NCBI RefSeq assembly: GCF_003007785.1
Contig: NZ_PXOH01000001.1
Coordinates: 124,001-188,000 of the forward strand
Direction of reading: 5' to 3'
Length of the DNA: 64,000 nt
Origin: Aphanothece hegewaldii CCALA 016
Lineage (GTDB): Bacteria; Cyanobacteriota; Cyanobacteriia; Cyanobacteriales; Microcystaceae
The translations under genes and the position numbers were made by a program. The notes beneath the pieces were generated by a model. That model did no database searches. It was not told where the DNA came from and saw only the letters and a list, made by a program, of their open reading frames with translations. This document shows, in pieces, positions 8,276 to 16,985 of the stretch; the first letter of the stretch is position 1; the number at the start of each line of letters is the position of its first letter.

Positions 8276-8284
8276 ACTGGCAGA

Positions 8285-8947
8285 TTATACACTACAAACC
8301 ACGCGCAAACCGACTAACCCATTGTAACTGTTACTGCCAGGATAGTAGGAGGAGCGATAAGCGGAACGGCAATTCTTAGGAGGACTAATCCAACTTCCCC
8401 CGCGAATGACACGGGGTTCACTCGCTTTAATTAGTACATTTATATTGCTTAAAATGTCTTGATAAAAATTCTTCTTCTTATTTTGCTTATCCCAAACACT
8501 TCCATCGCATGGCGCACCATCATAGTTACGATAAAAAGGATCAGCGCACCATTCCGCGACATTTCCGTGCATATCGTATAGTCCAAAAGCATTAGGTGGA
8601 AATTGATCTATTAAGGTAGTTTCCGCTTGAAAGACTCCTTTTTTTCACTTGCATAAGTAAAGTTGCTGCCATTATAGTTAGCTAATTCTGTGGTTATTGT
8701 CTCGCCAAAATAAAAGGGCGTAGTTGTTCCCGCACGACAAGCTTATTCCCATTGTGCCTCAGGATGAATTGTCTTTTTGCGTTTCAGTTATAGAAGGTTC
8801 TGGTTGTAACAAATCCATTCCAAATTTTACAACAGAACCGACGATGGGATGTATTGCGTTTGCAAAAGAACCTAACCATTTACCTAAACCCATTCAACCT
8901 TGCCTCAATCTATTTCTTTAATAGTTCCCAATTTGGCTTTCATAATT
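8285..8947 (-). pseudogene. Formylglycine-generating-enzyme/SUMF1-type protein, broken
   Basis: The C-terminal part (8285-8572) reads cleanly: MHGNVAEWCADPFYRN, RVIRGGSWISPP, GLVGLRVV, the FGE-sulfatase (PF03781) signature. Upstream the same gene continues in other frames. QFPPNAFGLYD is in frame with it, but a 7-A run at about 8640 (8 expected) shifts the frame. Before that comes EAQWE[17 protein letters not shown], where the family has EWEYACRAGT. Further up are KAKLGTIKEID-stop and AIHPIVGSVVKFGMDLL, typical of the N-terminal part of such cyanobacterial proteins. The central FGE region between these is missing. At least two stops, frameshifts and a deletion make it non-functional. Confidence 0.8.
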
Positions 8948-8960
8948 TCAAAAGTAGCGT

Positions 8961-9641
8961 CTAACAGCGACATTCTTCCATAAAATCGACGACTTGGTGT
9001 AAAGAATTGGGTTTAGTAACAATCAAAACTGTAGAACCTTCTTCTAAAATCGTACTACCATTGGGAATAATCAAATCTTCGTGAGGATGTGCTTGATAGC
9101 CGATAATTAGTGAACCACTGGGAAACTTGGGATCTTGAGCAATATCAGCAACGCTACGACCTGCTACATTACAATTGTAGGGAATTGGTAACTTTAATAC
9201 CTCAATTTGTCCCTGTTCAAAGTGCATCATTGATTCAACTTGAGGATATTCGATCGCATTAACCATCGTTGATACGGCTAATTCAATTGTGCTAATAATA
9301 TGATTAGCCCCAGCAATTCGCAACGGTTGAGTAAAGTCACTATGACGCATTCGAGAGATAATATGAGGGACACCATAATGTTTAGCGAGTGTCACTAAAG
9401 CAAGATTTAGCGCATCATTCCGTAAAACAGCAGCAAGTGAATCGGCTTTTCTAATACCTGCTTCGATGAGTGTTTCTGTACTAACCGCACTTCCTTCAAA
9501 CGCCATTACTCCGACTTGTTCACGCGCATAACGACAAGCATTTGCATCAATATCGATCACAGCGACAGTATGCCCTAATTCTACTAATTTTTGAGCTAGA
9601 TTTAATCCGACTAAACCCGCGCCACCAATGAGAATATACAT
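8961..9641 (-). CDS. TrkA/KtrA-type NAD(H)-binding potassium transport regulator
   Basis: 226 residues. The Rossmann RCK-N domain begins with the dinucleotide motif IGGAGLVGLNLAQKL and an acidic residue at the second strand end (AVIDIDANAC). ALRNDALNL- and PHIISRMRHSDF-type segments follow. A TrkA-C domain begins at about residue 140 (IEVLKLPIPYN ... GSTILEEGSTVLIVTK). Such proteins gate K+ or Na+ channels on the inner side of the membrane in response to nucleotide binding. No channel subunit is adjacent; downstream lies the broken SUMF1 gene and upstream an anmK relic. Confidence 0.88.
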   Translation of the reverse strand: MYILIGGAGLVGLNLAQKLVELGHTVAVIDIDANACRYAREQVGVMAFEGSAVSTETLIEAGIRKADSLAAVLRNDALNLALVTLAKHYGVPHIISRMRHSDFTQPLRIAGANHIISTIELAVSTMVNAIEYPQVESMMHFEQGQIEVLKLPIPYNCNVAGRSVADIAQDPKFPSGSLIIGYQAHPHEDLIIPNGSTILEEGSTVLIVTKPNSLHQVVDFMEECRC

Positions 9642-9675
9642 AAATTTTTAGAAAATAGGTAAATAGATTTTATCT

Positions 9676-9770
9676 ATAACATATCTTGTTTAGCTCTGAT
9701 GATGTGGAGTAAATGATCTAGAAATTGAGACAATTGTCAGTATGCTAAAACTACAAATGCGCGATCGCTC
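9676..9770 (-). pseudogene. Relic of a second anmK 3' end
   Basis: The stretch aligns with the 3' end of the intact anmK at 11749-11842. TAACATATCTTGTTT is identical, and on the minus strand the decayed reading is AFVVLAY-stop-QLSQFLDHLLHIIRAKQDML against [13 protein letters not shown]...GAKQDML in AnmK. It has an in-frame stop and a frameshift and lacks all upstream coding sequence. It lies on the far side of the MNT/HepT-TnpB island from the intact gene, so the island is bracketed by two copies of the anmK 3' end. Confidence 0.8.
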
Positions 9771-9827
9771 AGTTTTCTAGATATGATGAACTATATTACT
9801 CTTTTCCTGTAGTTTGAGGAAAATTTT

Positions 9828-10118
9828 GTGGAATTAGAAAAAGTTTTATTAATTGTTACGGAACATCAAGACACACTAAGACGTTTAGGGGTAAAATCTT
9901 TGGATTTATTTGGTTCTGTAGCTCGTAATCAAGCAACTGTGACCAGTGATGTAGATTTTATGGTAGAATTCTCCAATGATGCGGGTTTTTTTGAGTTAAT
10001 TCAACTGAAATATTATTTAGAAGACATATTAGGTTGTAAAGTGGATTTAGGCACAAAAGACTCTTTACGAGAACCGCTTAAAGAATCTGTCATGAAGGAT
10101 ACAATCTGTGTCATCTAG
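9828..10118 (+). CDS. MNT-type nucleotidyltransferase antitoxin (MntA-like)
   Basis: 96 residues from GTG 9828, with TGAGGA at 9814-9819 upstream. The minimal nucleotidyltransferase signature GSxAR...SDxD is intact: LFGSVARNQATVTSDVDFMV, and the third acidic strand is KVDLGT. Family knowledge: MntA-type antitoxins neutralise HepT RNase toxins by adding AMP to the Tyr of their RX4-6HXY motif. The stop overlaps the hepT start by 11 bp, the usual operon form. With the toxin broken, this antitoxin now has no intact partner in the window. Confidence 0.9.
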   Translation: MELEKVLLIVTEHQDTLRRLGVKSLDLFGSVARNQATVTSDVDFMVEFSNDAGFFELIQLKYYLEDILGCKVDLGTKDSLREPLKESVMKDTICVI

Positions 10119-10348
10119 AAATTGGAAATTAAGAGTTCAAGATATTCTCGACGCTATTCATAGTATTCAAGAAAAAACTAAAAGTATCAATTTTGAATAT
10201 TTTGAAAGCAATGAAACTCTTATTAAAGCAGTTCTCTATGATTTTATCGTCATTGGTGAAGCGGCTATTAGCATTCCTCCTGAAATTCAATCTTACTTCT
10301 GTGAGATACCTTGGCGACTCATGGGGGATATGAGAAATGTAATTGCTC
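10108..10348 (+). pseudogene. HepT-type RNase toxin, truncated by the TnpB element
   Basis: GTG start at 10108 inside the end of the MNT gene. About 80 HepT residues remain (VQDILDAIHSIQEKT, LYDFIVIGEAAISIPPEIQ, IPWRLMGDMRNVIA). The family then reads HEYF or similar: the toxin motif is RX4-6HXY. Here the coding sequence breaks after RNVIA and the first base of the His codon, at the TTGA that marks the right end of the TnpB element. The frame runs on into the element to 10479 with unrelated residues. No missing C-terminal segment is found beyond the other end, so it was also deleted. The toxin should be inactive. Confidence 0.88.
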
Positions 10349-10534
10349 TTGAACCTCTCATGACTAAAGTCACGAGATTCCTGCTTCACCGACAAGTGCT
10401 TGAGTTGCCCCAAGTCTTACCTTCTCTCCACAGGCGTTTTTTACAACCTCCGTCGCACCAACGGCGGCGGGGCTTATAAAGGCGGCGCGCAGGTCGCTGC
10501 CACAGCCCCTTGTTAGAATTCTTATCCCTTCTTT
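10349..10534 (-). ncRNA. Candidate omega (reRNA) guide-RNA scaffold at the tnpB 3' end
   Basis: TnpB elements produce an RNA from the tnpB 3' end through the right end, whose 3' tail is the guide. Two features support this here: the right-end hairpin, and a conserved GC-rich block (10470-10534, core GGCGCGCAGGTCGC) that is also preserved in the relic at 8157-8220, where no coding pressure remains. The guide would be read from hepT sequence below 10349. The RNA itself is inferred, not seen. Confidence 0.4.
10356..10377. repeat. Right-end hairpin of the TnpB element
   Basis: TCTCATGACT and AGTCACGAGA flank a 2-base loop. In the tnpB sense the stop codon TGA of tnpB lies inside this hairpin, as is usual for these elements, and the element ends a few bases later with TTCAA. 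Confidence 0.75.
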
Positions 10535-11621
10535 TAAGATATTGGTCGCTGCGTTTTTGTCTCTTAAATGATTAGTATTACATGATGGACAAACCCATTC
10601 TCTAACACTTAAATCCTTGACCAAAGAATTGACAAAACCACAGCATGAACAAGTTTGGCTCGAAGGGAAAAAGGGAGAAACTTTCTGTATTATTCGCAGA
10701 TCGCCAGTTAGCTTTATACTCTAACATCGACACAAACTTAGACCATGAGGCATCTTGGATGCTCTGTGCTAATTTGTGATTCTTAACCATGTTTTGCACT
10801 CTAAGATCTTCAATACAAATGATTCCGTATTCTTTGATTAGACGAGTAGATAACTTATGCAGAAAGTCATCTCTAAGATTGGTAACTTGAGCAGATAACC
10901 GAGCTAACTTGATTTTCGCTTTGACTCGGTTACTGCTACCTTTTTGCTTTTTAGAAAGATTCTTGTGAGCTTTTTTGAGCTTTTTTAGATGCTTTCTGTA
11001 GTATTTTGGATTCTCAATTTCTTCTCCAGTATGGGTGATAACATAACTTTTTAGTCCTAAGTCTAAGCCTAACTCTTTTGTTGAGTCAGGATGTTTATCT
11101 ATCTCGGTTTCACATAAGATACTAGCCATATAATGACCATCTTTCGTATGAGAGACGGTCACATTAATAAGCTTTCCCGTGATTTCTTGAGATTTGTTGA
11201 ACTTAACCCAACCCAGTTTAGGTAGCTTTAAATATTGTTCCTTAATCTCGATATTATTGTTGGTGAAATTAGTTTTGTATGATTGCTTAAAACCGTGCTT
11301 CTTCTTAAACTTAGGAAAACCGATTTTTTTAGCTGTTTTTTTTAAACCTTCAAAAAAGTTTTTGTAAGCTGTCTCTAAGTTCTTTAAAGAATTTTGTAAA
11401 GCAAACTTATCTACTTCACCCAACCAAGTTAACTCTTTTTTAAGCAAAGTTAACTGTTGACTACAACCGTTGTAATTTAAAGTTTTCTTTTCCGTCTCAT
11501 AAAGTTCTTTTCGCAAAGCCAAAAAGCGATTATAGACAAACCTAGCACACCCCATTGTCTTATTAATTTGGGTTTGCTGTTTTTGGTTTGGTTGTAATCT
11601 GACTTTAAAAGCTTTTTGCAT
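10370..11621 (-). pseudogene. tnpB: TnpB RNA-guided nuclease, frameshifted
   Basis: The first frame (ATG 11621 to 10602) gives [33 protein letters not shown], the first RuvC Asp in [12 protein letters not shown] and the RuvC Glu in [12 protein letters not shown]. After EYKANW the frame is lost near 10710-10720; one extra base in CGATCTGCGA would explain it. The protein continues in the next frame with [18 protein letters not shown], the zinc-finger CPSCNTNHL and the last RuvC Asp in [13 protein letters not shown], ending in the right-end hairpin. All catalytic parts are present on paper, but the full-length protein would need frameshifting. A sequencing error at one base cannot be excluded. 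Confidence 0.9.
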
Positions 11622-11671
11622 AGAAAAAATGCTGTTACTGTTAATATTATACCAGAAGTGAAAGCGTATAA

Positions 11672-11691
11672 CTCATGTATAAATACACGAG
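11672..11691. repeat. Left-end hairpin of the TnpB element
   Basis: CTCATGTAT and ATACACGAG flank a 2-base loop, about 50 bp upstream of the tnpB start and facing it. Imperfect subterminal hairpins of this size are the binding sites of the Y1 transposase in IS605-type elements. Confidence 0.65.
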
Positions 11692-11718
11692 TGTGCGACG
11701 CTCATACATCAAGAATAA

Positions 11719-12858
11719 TTACAAAATTGGTGTATGAATTTCACCTAATAACATATCTTGTTTGGCTCCAGTAACATGAGGTAAATTACCTGAAAAGTCA
11801 TGGAGTCGCCAATAAGCTAATACGGCAAATGCGATCGCTTCTTTAAAATCACTATTCAATCCTACATCATCAGTAGTTAACACTTGACATTTTTCGCCTA
11901 ATCTGTATTGTAATCGTTCTTTTAGATAAGAATTTCGACTACCTCCCCCGCATACTAAAACTTCATCGGACATTTGGGGTAAAAATTGACGATAATTCAA
12001 GGCAATGGAAGCAACGGTAAATTCAGTTAAAGTCGCTAACCAGTCAGATATACTTAAATTATAAGGCTGTGCAGATTTCCAACAAGATTCTAAGTATGAT
12101 GGACTAAATAACTCGCGTCCTGTTGATTTTGGCGGATGGATCTGAAAATACTCATCATTTAGCCAATTTTGAACTAATTCATCGCACGGTTTGCCAAGTC
12201 TAGCCCATTGTCCATCAGCATCATAGGTTTGTTTTCCTTGCGTCAGTTTTTGGATGGCTAAATCAATTAAAACATTTCCAGGCCCTGTATCCCATCCATA
12301 AGCGAGGGTTTCCCAATGAGGGACGTTACGCGGGGGTAAATAAGTCACATTCCCAATACCGCCGATATTTTGAATACATCGGTGTAAGGTGGGATGAGAA
12401 AGTAGACAGACATCTATTTTAGAGACTAAAGGCGCACCTTGTCCCCCTGCGGCCATATCTGCAACACGAAAATTACTAACGGTCTGAATGCCTGTTAAAT
12501 GGGCAATTAACGCCCCTCTTCCTAATTGTAGGGTGTACCCCATATTCTGAGTTGGAGGGCGGTGAAAGACCGTTTGACCATGAGATCCGATGATTTCTGC
12601 GGGGTATCCTGTTTGGATTTTTTGCGCGGCGGTGGCGAATTCTACGGCGATCGCATCATCTAACTCAGCAAATTCTATCATTGAAATGGGATGCCCTGCA
12701 CAGACGGCTAAAATCTTGTCTCTGAGTTGAGGTGAATAGGGATAAGTTTCACCTTGCAACAAATCAACTTGTAAATCAAAACCATTCCCAGTAATCTCTA
12801 CAAACGCTGCATCAATTCCATCGACGGACGTGCCACTTATTAAACCGATACAATACAT
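11719..12858 (-). CDS. anmK: Anhydro-N-acetylmuramic acid kinase
   Basis: 379 residues. It opens with the family signature [20 protein letters not shown] and holds [62 protein letters not shown] and [13 protein letters not shown]. The enzyme opens the anhydro ring of 1,6-anhydro-MurNAc and phosphorylates it, recovering peptidoglycan fragments in the cytosol. The length is as expected. It is 27 bp from the TnpB element, and a decayed copy of its last 90 bp lies 2 kb away at 9676-9770, so its 3' end has been duplicated or replaced. Confidence 0.96.
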   Translation of the reverse strand: MYCIGLISGTSVDGIDAAFVEITGNGFDLQVDLLQGETYPYSPQLRDKILAVCAGHPISMIEFAELDDAIAVEFATAAQKIQTGYPAEIIGSHGQTVFHRPPTQNMGYTLQLGRGALIAHLTGIQTVSNFRVADMAAGGQGAPLVSKIDVCLLSHPTLHRCIQNIGGIGNVTYLPPRNVPHWETLAYGWDTGPGNVLIDLAIQKLTQGKQTYDADGQWARLGKPCDELVQNWLNDEYFQIHPPKSTGRELFSPSYLESCWKSAQPYNLSISDWLATLTEFTVASIALNYRQFLPQMSDEVLVCGGGSRNSYLKERLQYRLGEKCQVLTTDDVGLNSDFKEAIAFAVLAYWRLHDFSGNLPHVTGAKQDMLLGEIHTPIL

Positions 12859-12902
12859 TTAGTTTTCAATATCCTAAAAATATTATTAGCCGATTAATCG
12901 AC

Positions 12903-13970
12903 TTATTGTAAACGTTGATGAATCCAGAGGTCAAACAGGGGAAGGGCTAACCGATAGCCTAACTCTGGCCCGTAAATTAAGCCTTTATTCTGTAAACCAC
13001 TCAATGCACCTTGTAAACTCCCTCCGCGACAAAGAGAATGTTTATCAATGTAAACGCGACTTTGCGGTTTATCGGTGGGGTCGAGGACAAGACTTTCTAA
13101 TAATTGTACTTGCGTGGGAGGAAGTAACATTAATAAAGATTCAAAGGTAGTACCAAGATCTTCTAACAATTCTTGAATGGCTTGATTAATCTCTTGATTT
13201 CCAATCAGATTTTTAGAGGGTTCCCTTTGTAAACGTCGTATTAACGCCGTTGCGTCCCCCATATGTCCTCTTACCGCGTTGAGAAAGGTTTGTAAAGCAT
13301 TAGAACGTGGATCAAAGCTTAAACCCTCCCTGTTTAAAACCTCTCCTGCCCATGCACCTACTACATTATTTGTCAAGGGGTCAAGGGTAATTATTTCTAA
13401 ATTCTTGCTGATTTCCTCACTCGGATGACTGGTTTCAGCGATCGTAGCAATTAAAACATAACTTACTACCGTGTGACGTTTGATTTCTTCCCTGAGATAA
13501 GTTTCCCATTTTCCCTGACGATCCCACGCTCGAATATGGGGAAATCCATGCAAGATTAATACCACAGGACGAGGAATAGAAACGGCGATATGTTGCAATA
13601 AATTTAGTATGGTAGTAAAAGATAACCAAATATCCTCGTTAAGTTGTATTTTAGGGATAATATCGCTCATTTCTAATTCTTGACTGGCTCGCACTATACC
13701 TTCATACAGTAATTGAACAAACCGTCTACTATCGATCGCTCGGATGCAATCAATCTCAATTCCCAGTGTTCCCACCGCATTGACAGCGCGTCGGGCTAAG
13801 GTACGTCGTCCACTCCCCGGTACTCCAACCAACAAAATATCTTGATCGCGTGTTAGTGCTTCTGTCATTTGCTGAAACTGTAATTGTCGCCCGAAAAGGT
13901 TTAAGGGAGAAGTGAACTCAGTAAAGGTCATGTTTTTAGCGTAACGGTTGCTCGTTGGTGATATTACCAT
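12903..13970 (-). CDS. AAA-type ATPase of unknown role
   Basis: 355 residues; an internal ATG at 13931 is an alternative start. Walker A is LVGVPGSGRRTLARR (about residues 45-60) and the Walker B-like strand is PRPVVLILHGFPHIRAWD (about 135-155). A long helical lid region and a winged-helix-like C-terminal end follow (LLESLVLDPTDKPQSRVYID, LSGLQNKGLIYG). The plan resembles STAND/archaeal-type ATPases that bind DNA. The Walker B carries His and Gly where Asp-Glu is usual, so hydrolysis may be weak. It is divergent from the P-type ATPase gene, with 135 bp between them. Confidence 0.7.
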   Translation of the reverse strand: MVISPTSNRYAKNMTFTEFTSPLNLFGRQLQFQQMTEALTRDQDILLVGVPGSGRRTLARRAVNAVGTLGIEIDCIRAIDSRRFVQLLYEGIVRASQELEMSDIIPKIQLNEDIWLSFTTILNLLQHIAVSIPRPVVLILHGFPHIRAWDRQGKWETYLREEIKRHTVVSYVLIATIAETSHPSEEISKNLEIITLDPLTNNVVGAWAGEVLNREGLSFDPRSNALQTFLNAVRGHMGDATALIRRLQREPSKNLIGNQEINQAIQELLEDLGTTFESLLMLLPPTQVQLLESLVLDPTDKPQSRVYIDKHSLCRGGSLQGALSGLQNKGLIYGPELGYRLALPLFDLWIHQRLQ

Positions 13971-14105
13971 CTTTTAGAACTATTTTTCCTAAAATACTAT
14001 AGAACAGTGTCGATTGTTCAAATTACTATTTTTAATGCTTGCTTTCGCTATAAAACTATTAAATAGTGCTAAAAATAAAATAACTCGTTTTTTCAAAAAA
14101 AATCT

Positions 14106-16841
14106 ATGATGACACTATCACATTCTATTACCCCTGAGCAAAATACTCCTGCTTGGCACCAGTTAGAAATTGATCGACTGATAGATAGTTTAAATGGCGA
14201 TCGCGAAAATGGATTAACGGAAGACCAAGTACAAAAGAGAATCGAGAAATTCGGCAAAAACGAGCTAGAAACCAAAAAACCGAAACCAATCTGGTTAAAA
14301 TTTCTTTTACAATTTAATCAACCCCTGCTCTATGTATTGCTCGGCGCGGGAGCCACAAAAGCGATGTTAGGGGAATGGGTGAATGCAAGCGTCATCTGGG
14401 GTGTCACCACGACGAACGCCTTAATTAGTTTTATTCAAGAATCTAAAGCAGAAGGGGCAATTTCAGCCTTAGCTAACGCCGTAACAACAGAAGCGATGGT
14501 ACTCCGCGACGGACAAAAAAAACTGATTCCTTCAGGTGAGTTAGTGCCTGGAGATATTGTTATTCTGACTTCTGGGGATAAAGTACCTGCGGATCTACGC
14601 CTATTCAAAACCCGTGATTTACAGGTTAATGAATCCGCTTTAACAGGAGAATCAGTAGCTGTAACAAAAAACACAGAAATTTGTCCTGTAGATGCTTCTG
14701 TGGGAGATAGGCATAATATGGCACACGCTGGCGGTTTTGTCACCTTTGGGCAAGGAATGGGAATTGTCGTCGCCACAGGCAATCAAACAGAGATGGGGAA
14801 AATTTCCGGATTAATTGAAGAAAATCACGGACTTTCTACCCCTTTAACGCGAAAATTCGATAAATTTACTCGAAAATGGTTATTAATCGTCCTCGGTTTA
14901 GCCGCACTTACTTTCGCGGTTGGATTACGTTCTGGTAATCTTAATAGCGCCCTAGAATCGGCTGTTGCACTGATCGTAGGGGCGATTCCCGAAGGTTTAC
15001 CCGCAGTCGTCACCATCACCCTCGCCATCGGGGTAAAACGTATGGCTAGAAGAAACGCCATCATACGGAAATTGCCCGCAGTAGAAACATTAGGAAGCGC
15101 GACGGTGATATGCTCCGATAAAACGGGAACTTTGACCGAAAATCAAATGACAGTGCAAGAAATCCACGCTGGATACCAAGAATACCGCGTCACAGGCAAC
15201 GGGTATGATCCAACAGGAGAAATTTTCTTCGAGCAAAAACCCATTCAAATTAACGAGGAAATCGCTTTACAAGAATGTTTAATCGCAGGTTTACTCTGTA
15301 ATGATTCGCGCTTAGAAAATGAAGGGGCGCGTTGGATGGTGATCGGCGATCCTACTGAAGGGGCGTTACTCACCTCAGCGATGAAAGGATCTTTTACACC
15401 TTTGAGATTAAATCAAAAAATGCCGCGTCTAGACTCGATCCCATTTGAGTCGGATTATCAGTACATGGCAACTCTACACGATACACCACAGGGAAAAGTG
15501 ATTTATGTTAAAGGGTCAGTAGAAGCGATTTTACCCCGTTGTAGTTCTTATTTGACGGTTCAGGGCGGTTCTTGTGAGATAGTGGATGATGAGAAAAGCA
15601 TTCTCACTCGTGTTAAAAAAATGGCGGATCAAGGGTTACGAGTGTTAGCCTTTGCTAAATTACCCGTCAAAAATGAGCAAAATACGATCGAGCATCCAGA
15701 TATCAAAAAAGGACTGATTTTCATCGGATTACAGGGCATGATCGACCCACCAAGAGAAAGCGCAATTAAAGCCGTTCATGCTTGCCAAAATGCGGGAATA
15801 CAGGTCAAGATGATTACGGGTGATCATATTGATACCGCCCGTGCGATCGCCCAAAGAATGGGAATTGGAAACGGGCAAGTTATCGCCTATACTGGTGCGA
15901 GTCTAGCGGCGATGGATGCGGTAGATTTGGCTAATGCGGTGGCATCTGGTTCGGTTTTTGCTCGTGTTGCCCCAGAACAGAAATTACGCATTGTTGAGGC
16001 ATTACAGTCACGTGGGGAAGTCGTCGCAATGACGGGGGACGGGGTAAATGATGCGCCCGCGTTAAAGCAAGCTGACATCGGGATCGCAATGGGTATTACT
16101 GGAACGGAAGTCGCCAAGGAAGCCTCAGATATGTTATTAACCGATGACAATTTCGCCTCGATTGAATCGGCAGTCTCAGAAGGGCGATCGGTTTATAATA
16201 ATCTTCTTAAGGCGATTAGTTTCATTCTTCCCGTTAACGGTGGGGAATCAATGACGATTTTAATCAGTACATTATTAGTACGAGATTTACCAATTCTTTC
16301 CCTACAGATCCTCTGGATTAATATGCTTAATACGATTACCATGACGACTCCCCTAGCTTTTGAACCGAAAGCTACAAACACGATGGATCGTCCCCCACGC
16401 AATCCAAAGGAGGGGTTATTATCAAGAAATCGGATGAAACGGATCTTGATGATCTCCCTGTTTAACTGGTTGTTGATTTTTGGGGTTTTTGAATATATTC
16501 GGATGACAACTGGGGACCTAGCGATCGCACGAACCATGACGATCAACGCTCTCATTTCGGGACGGATCTTTTATATGCTAAGTATTAGTCAGTTAATCCC
16601 AAATTTATTGGGACGCTTACGGGGCGAAATACCAATGGGTGAGAGAATACCTGCGATCGCTTTTGGAATTATTGGAGCAATTCTCTTACAAATTATTTTT
16701 GCTCATGTTCCAGTCATCAATCAATTATTTTACACTGCTCCGTTAACGGGTCAAGAGTGGTTATTCTGTCTTTTAGCGGGTTCACCTATGATTGTCTGGG
16801 CGGCGATCGCCAATAGAGTCGATCCTTTAGAAGGTAATTAG
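14106..16841 (+). CDS. P-type cation-transporting ATPase (type II)
   Basis: 911 residues with the complete P-type plan: N-terminal cation ATPase domain, actuator with LTGES, PEGLPAVVT in the fourth membrane helix, phosphorylation site CSDKTGTLTENQ, nucleotide-binding domain, MTGDGVNDAPALKQADIG hinge and six C-terminal helices. It is closest in layout to PacL/Pma1-like cyanobacterial pumps. In M5 a Glu is kept (NGGESMTI), but in M6 the Ca2+-binding NLVTD of SERCA-type pumps is NMLNT, so the usual Asp is absent and Ca2+ may not be the substrate. It is probably monocistronic and ends before a palindromic repeat at 16857. Confidence 0.93.
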   Translation: MMTLSHSITPEQNTPAWHQLEIDRLIDSLNGDRENGLTEDQVQKRIEKFGKNELETKKPKPIWLKFLLQFNQPLLYVLLGAGATKAMLGEWVNASVIWGVTTTNALISFIQESKAEGAISALANAVTTEAMVLRDGQKKLIPSGELVPGDIVILTSGDKVPADLRLFKTRDLQVNESALTGESVAVTKNTEICPVDASVGDRHNMAHAGGFVTFGQGMGIVVATGNQTEMGKISGLIEENHGLSTPLTRKFDKFTRKWLLIVLGLAALTFAVGLRSGNLNSALESAVALIVGAIPEGLPAVVTITLAIGVKRMARRNAIIRKLPAVETLGSATVICSDKTGTLTENQMTVQEIHAGYQEYRVTGNGYDPTGEIFFEQKPIQINEEIALQECLIAGLLCNDSRLENEGARWMVIGDPTEGALLTSAMKGSFTPLRLNQKMPRLDSIPFESDYQYMATLHDTPQGKVIYVKGSVEAILPRCSSYLTVQGGSCEIVDDEKSILTRVKKMADQGLRVLAFAKLPVKNEQNTIEHPDIKKGLIFIGLQGMIDPPRESAIKAVHACQNAGIQVKMITGDHIDTARAIAQRMGIGNGQVIAYTGASLAAMDAVDLANAVASGSVFARVAPEQKLRIVEALQSRGEVVAMTGDGVNDAPALKQADIGIAMGITGTEVAKEASDMLLTDDNFASIESAVSEGRSVYNNLLKAISFILPVNGGESMTILISTLLVRDLPILSLQILWINMLNTITMTTPLAFEPKATNTMDRPPRNPKEGLLSRNRMKRILMISLFNWLLIFGVFEYIRMTTGDLAIARTMTINALISGRIFYMLSISQLIPNLLGRLRGEIPMGERIPAIAFGIIGAILLQIIFAHVPVINQLFYTAPLTGQEWLFCLLAGSPMIVWAAIANRVDPLEGN

Positions 16842-16856
16842 TATTATTATTCCTCG

Positions 16857-16881
16857 TAGGGGTTTGGTTACCAAACCCTTA
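16857..16881. repeat. Palindromic intergenic repeat, copy 1 (TAGGGGTTTGGT family)
   Basis: AGGGGTTTGGT and ACCAAACCCTT form an 11-bp stem with almost no loop, 15 bp after the P-type ATPase stop. Related hairpins stand at 33042, 43235 and 50550. It could act as a terminator or mRNA-end hairpin. Confidence 0.75.
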
Positions 16882-16985
16882 CAAAATTGGCATAATCCAT
16901 TTTAATTCCTAAATTTAGGTTAAATAGTATATTAAAACAGGACTTAAAATTTATAACTAGCCATTTTAATTACATTTGTAAGTAT

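Larger units (their letters stand above)
10349..11692 (-). mobile_element. IS200/IS605-superfamily TnpB-only element (IS1341 type)
   Basis: It contains one tnpB gene and no Y1 transposase (TnpA). The right end is the hairpin at 10356-10377 followed, in the tnpB sense, by TTCAA at the junction with hepT. The left end is marked by the hairpin at 11672-11691; its exact outer border is uncertain by some bases. No target-site duplication is expected for this superfamily. The element is oriented against hepT and lies 27 bp from the stop of anmK. Confidence 0.82.

Noticed and set aside
10129-10413. 94-residue minus-strand frame opposite hepT
   Set aside because: It is a shadow of hepT and the element's right end, with no homology I recognise.
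11693-11718. Missing 3' part of hepT beyond the TnpB element
   Set aside because: Only about 26 bases separate the element from anmK and they do not encode the expected HEYF-type continuation.
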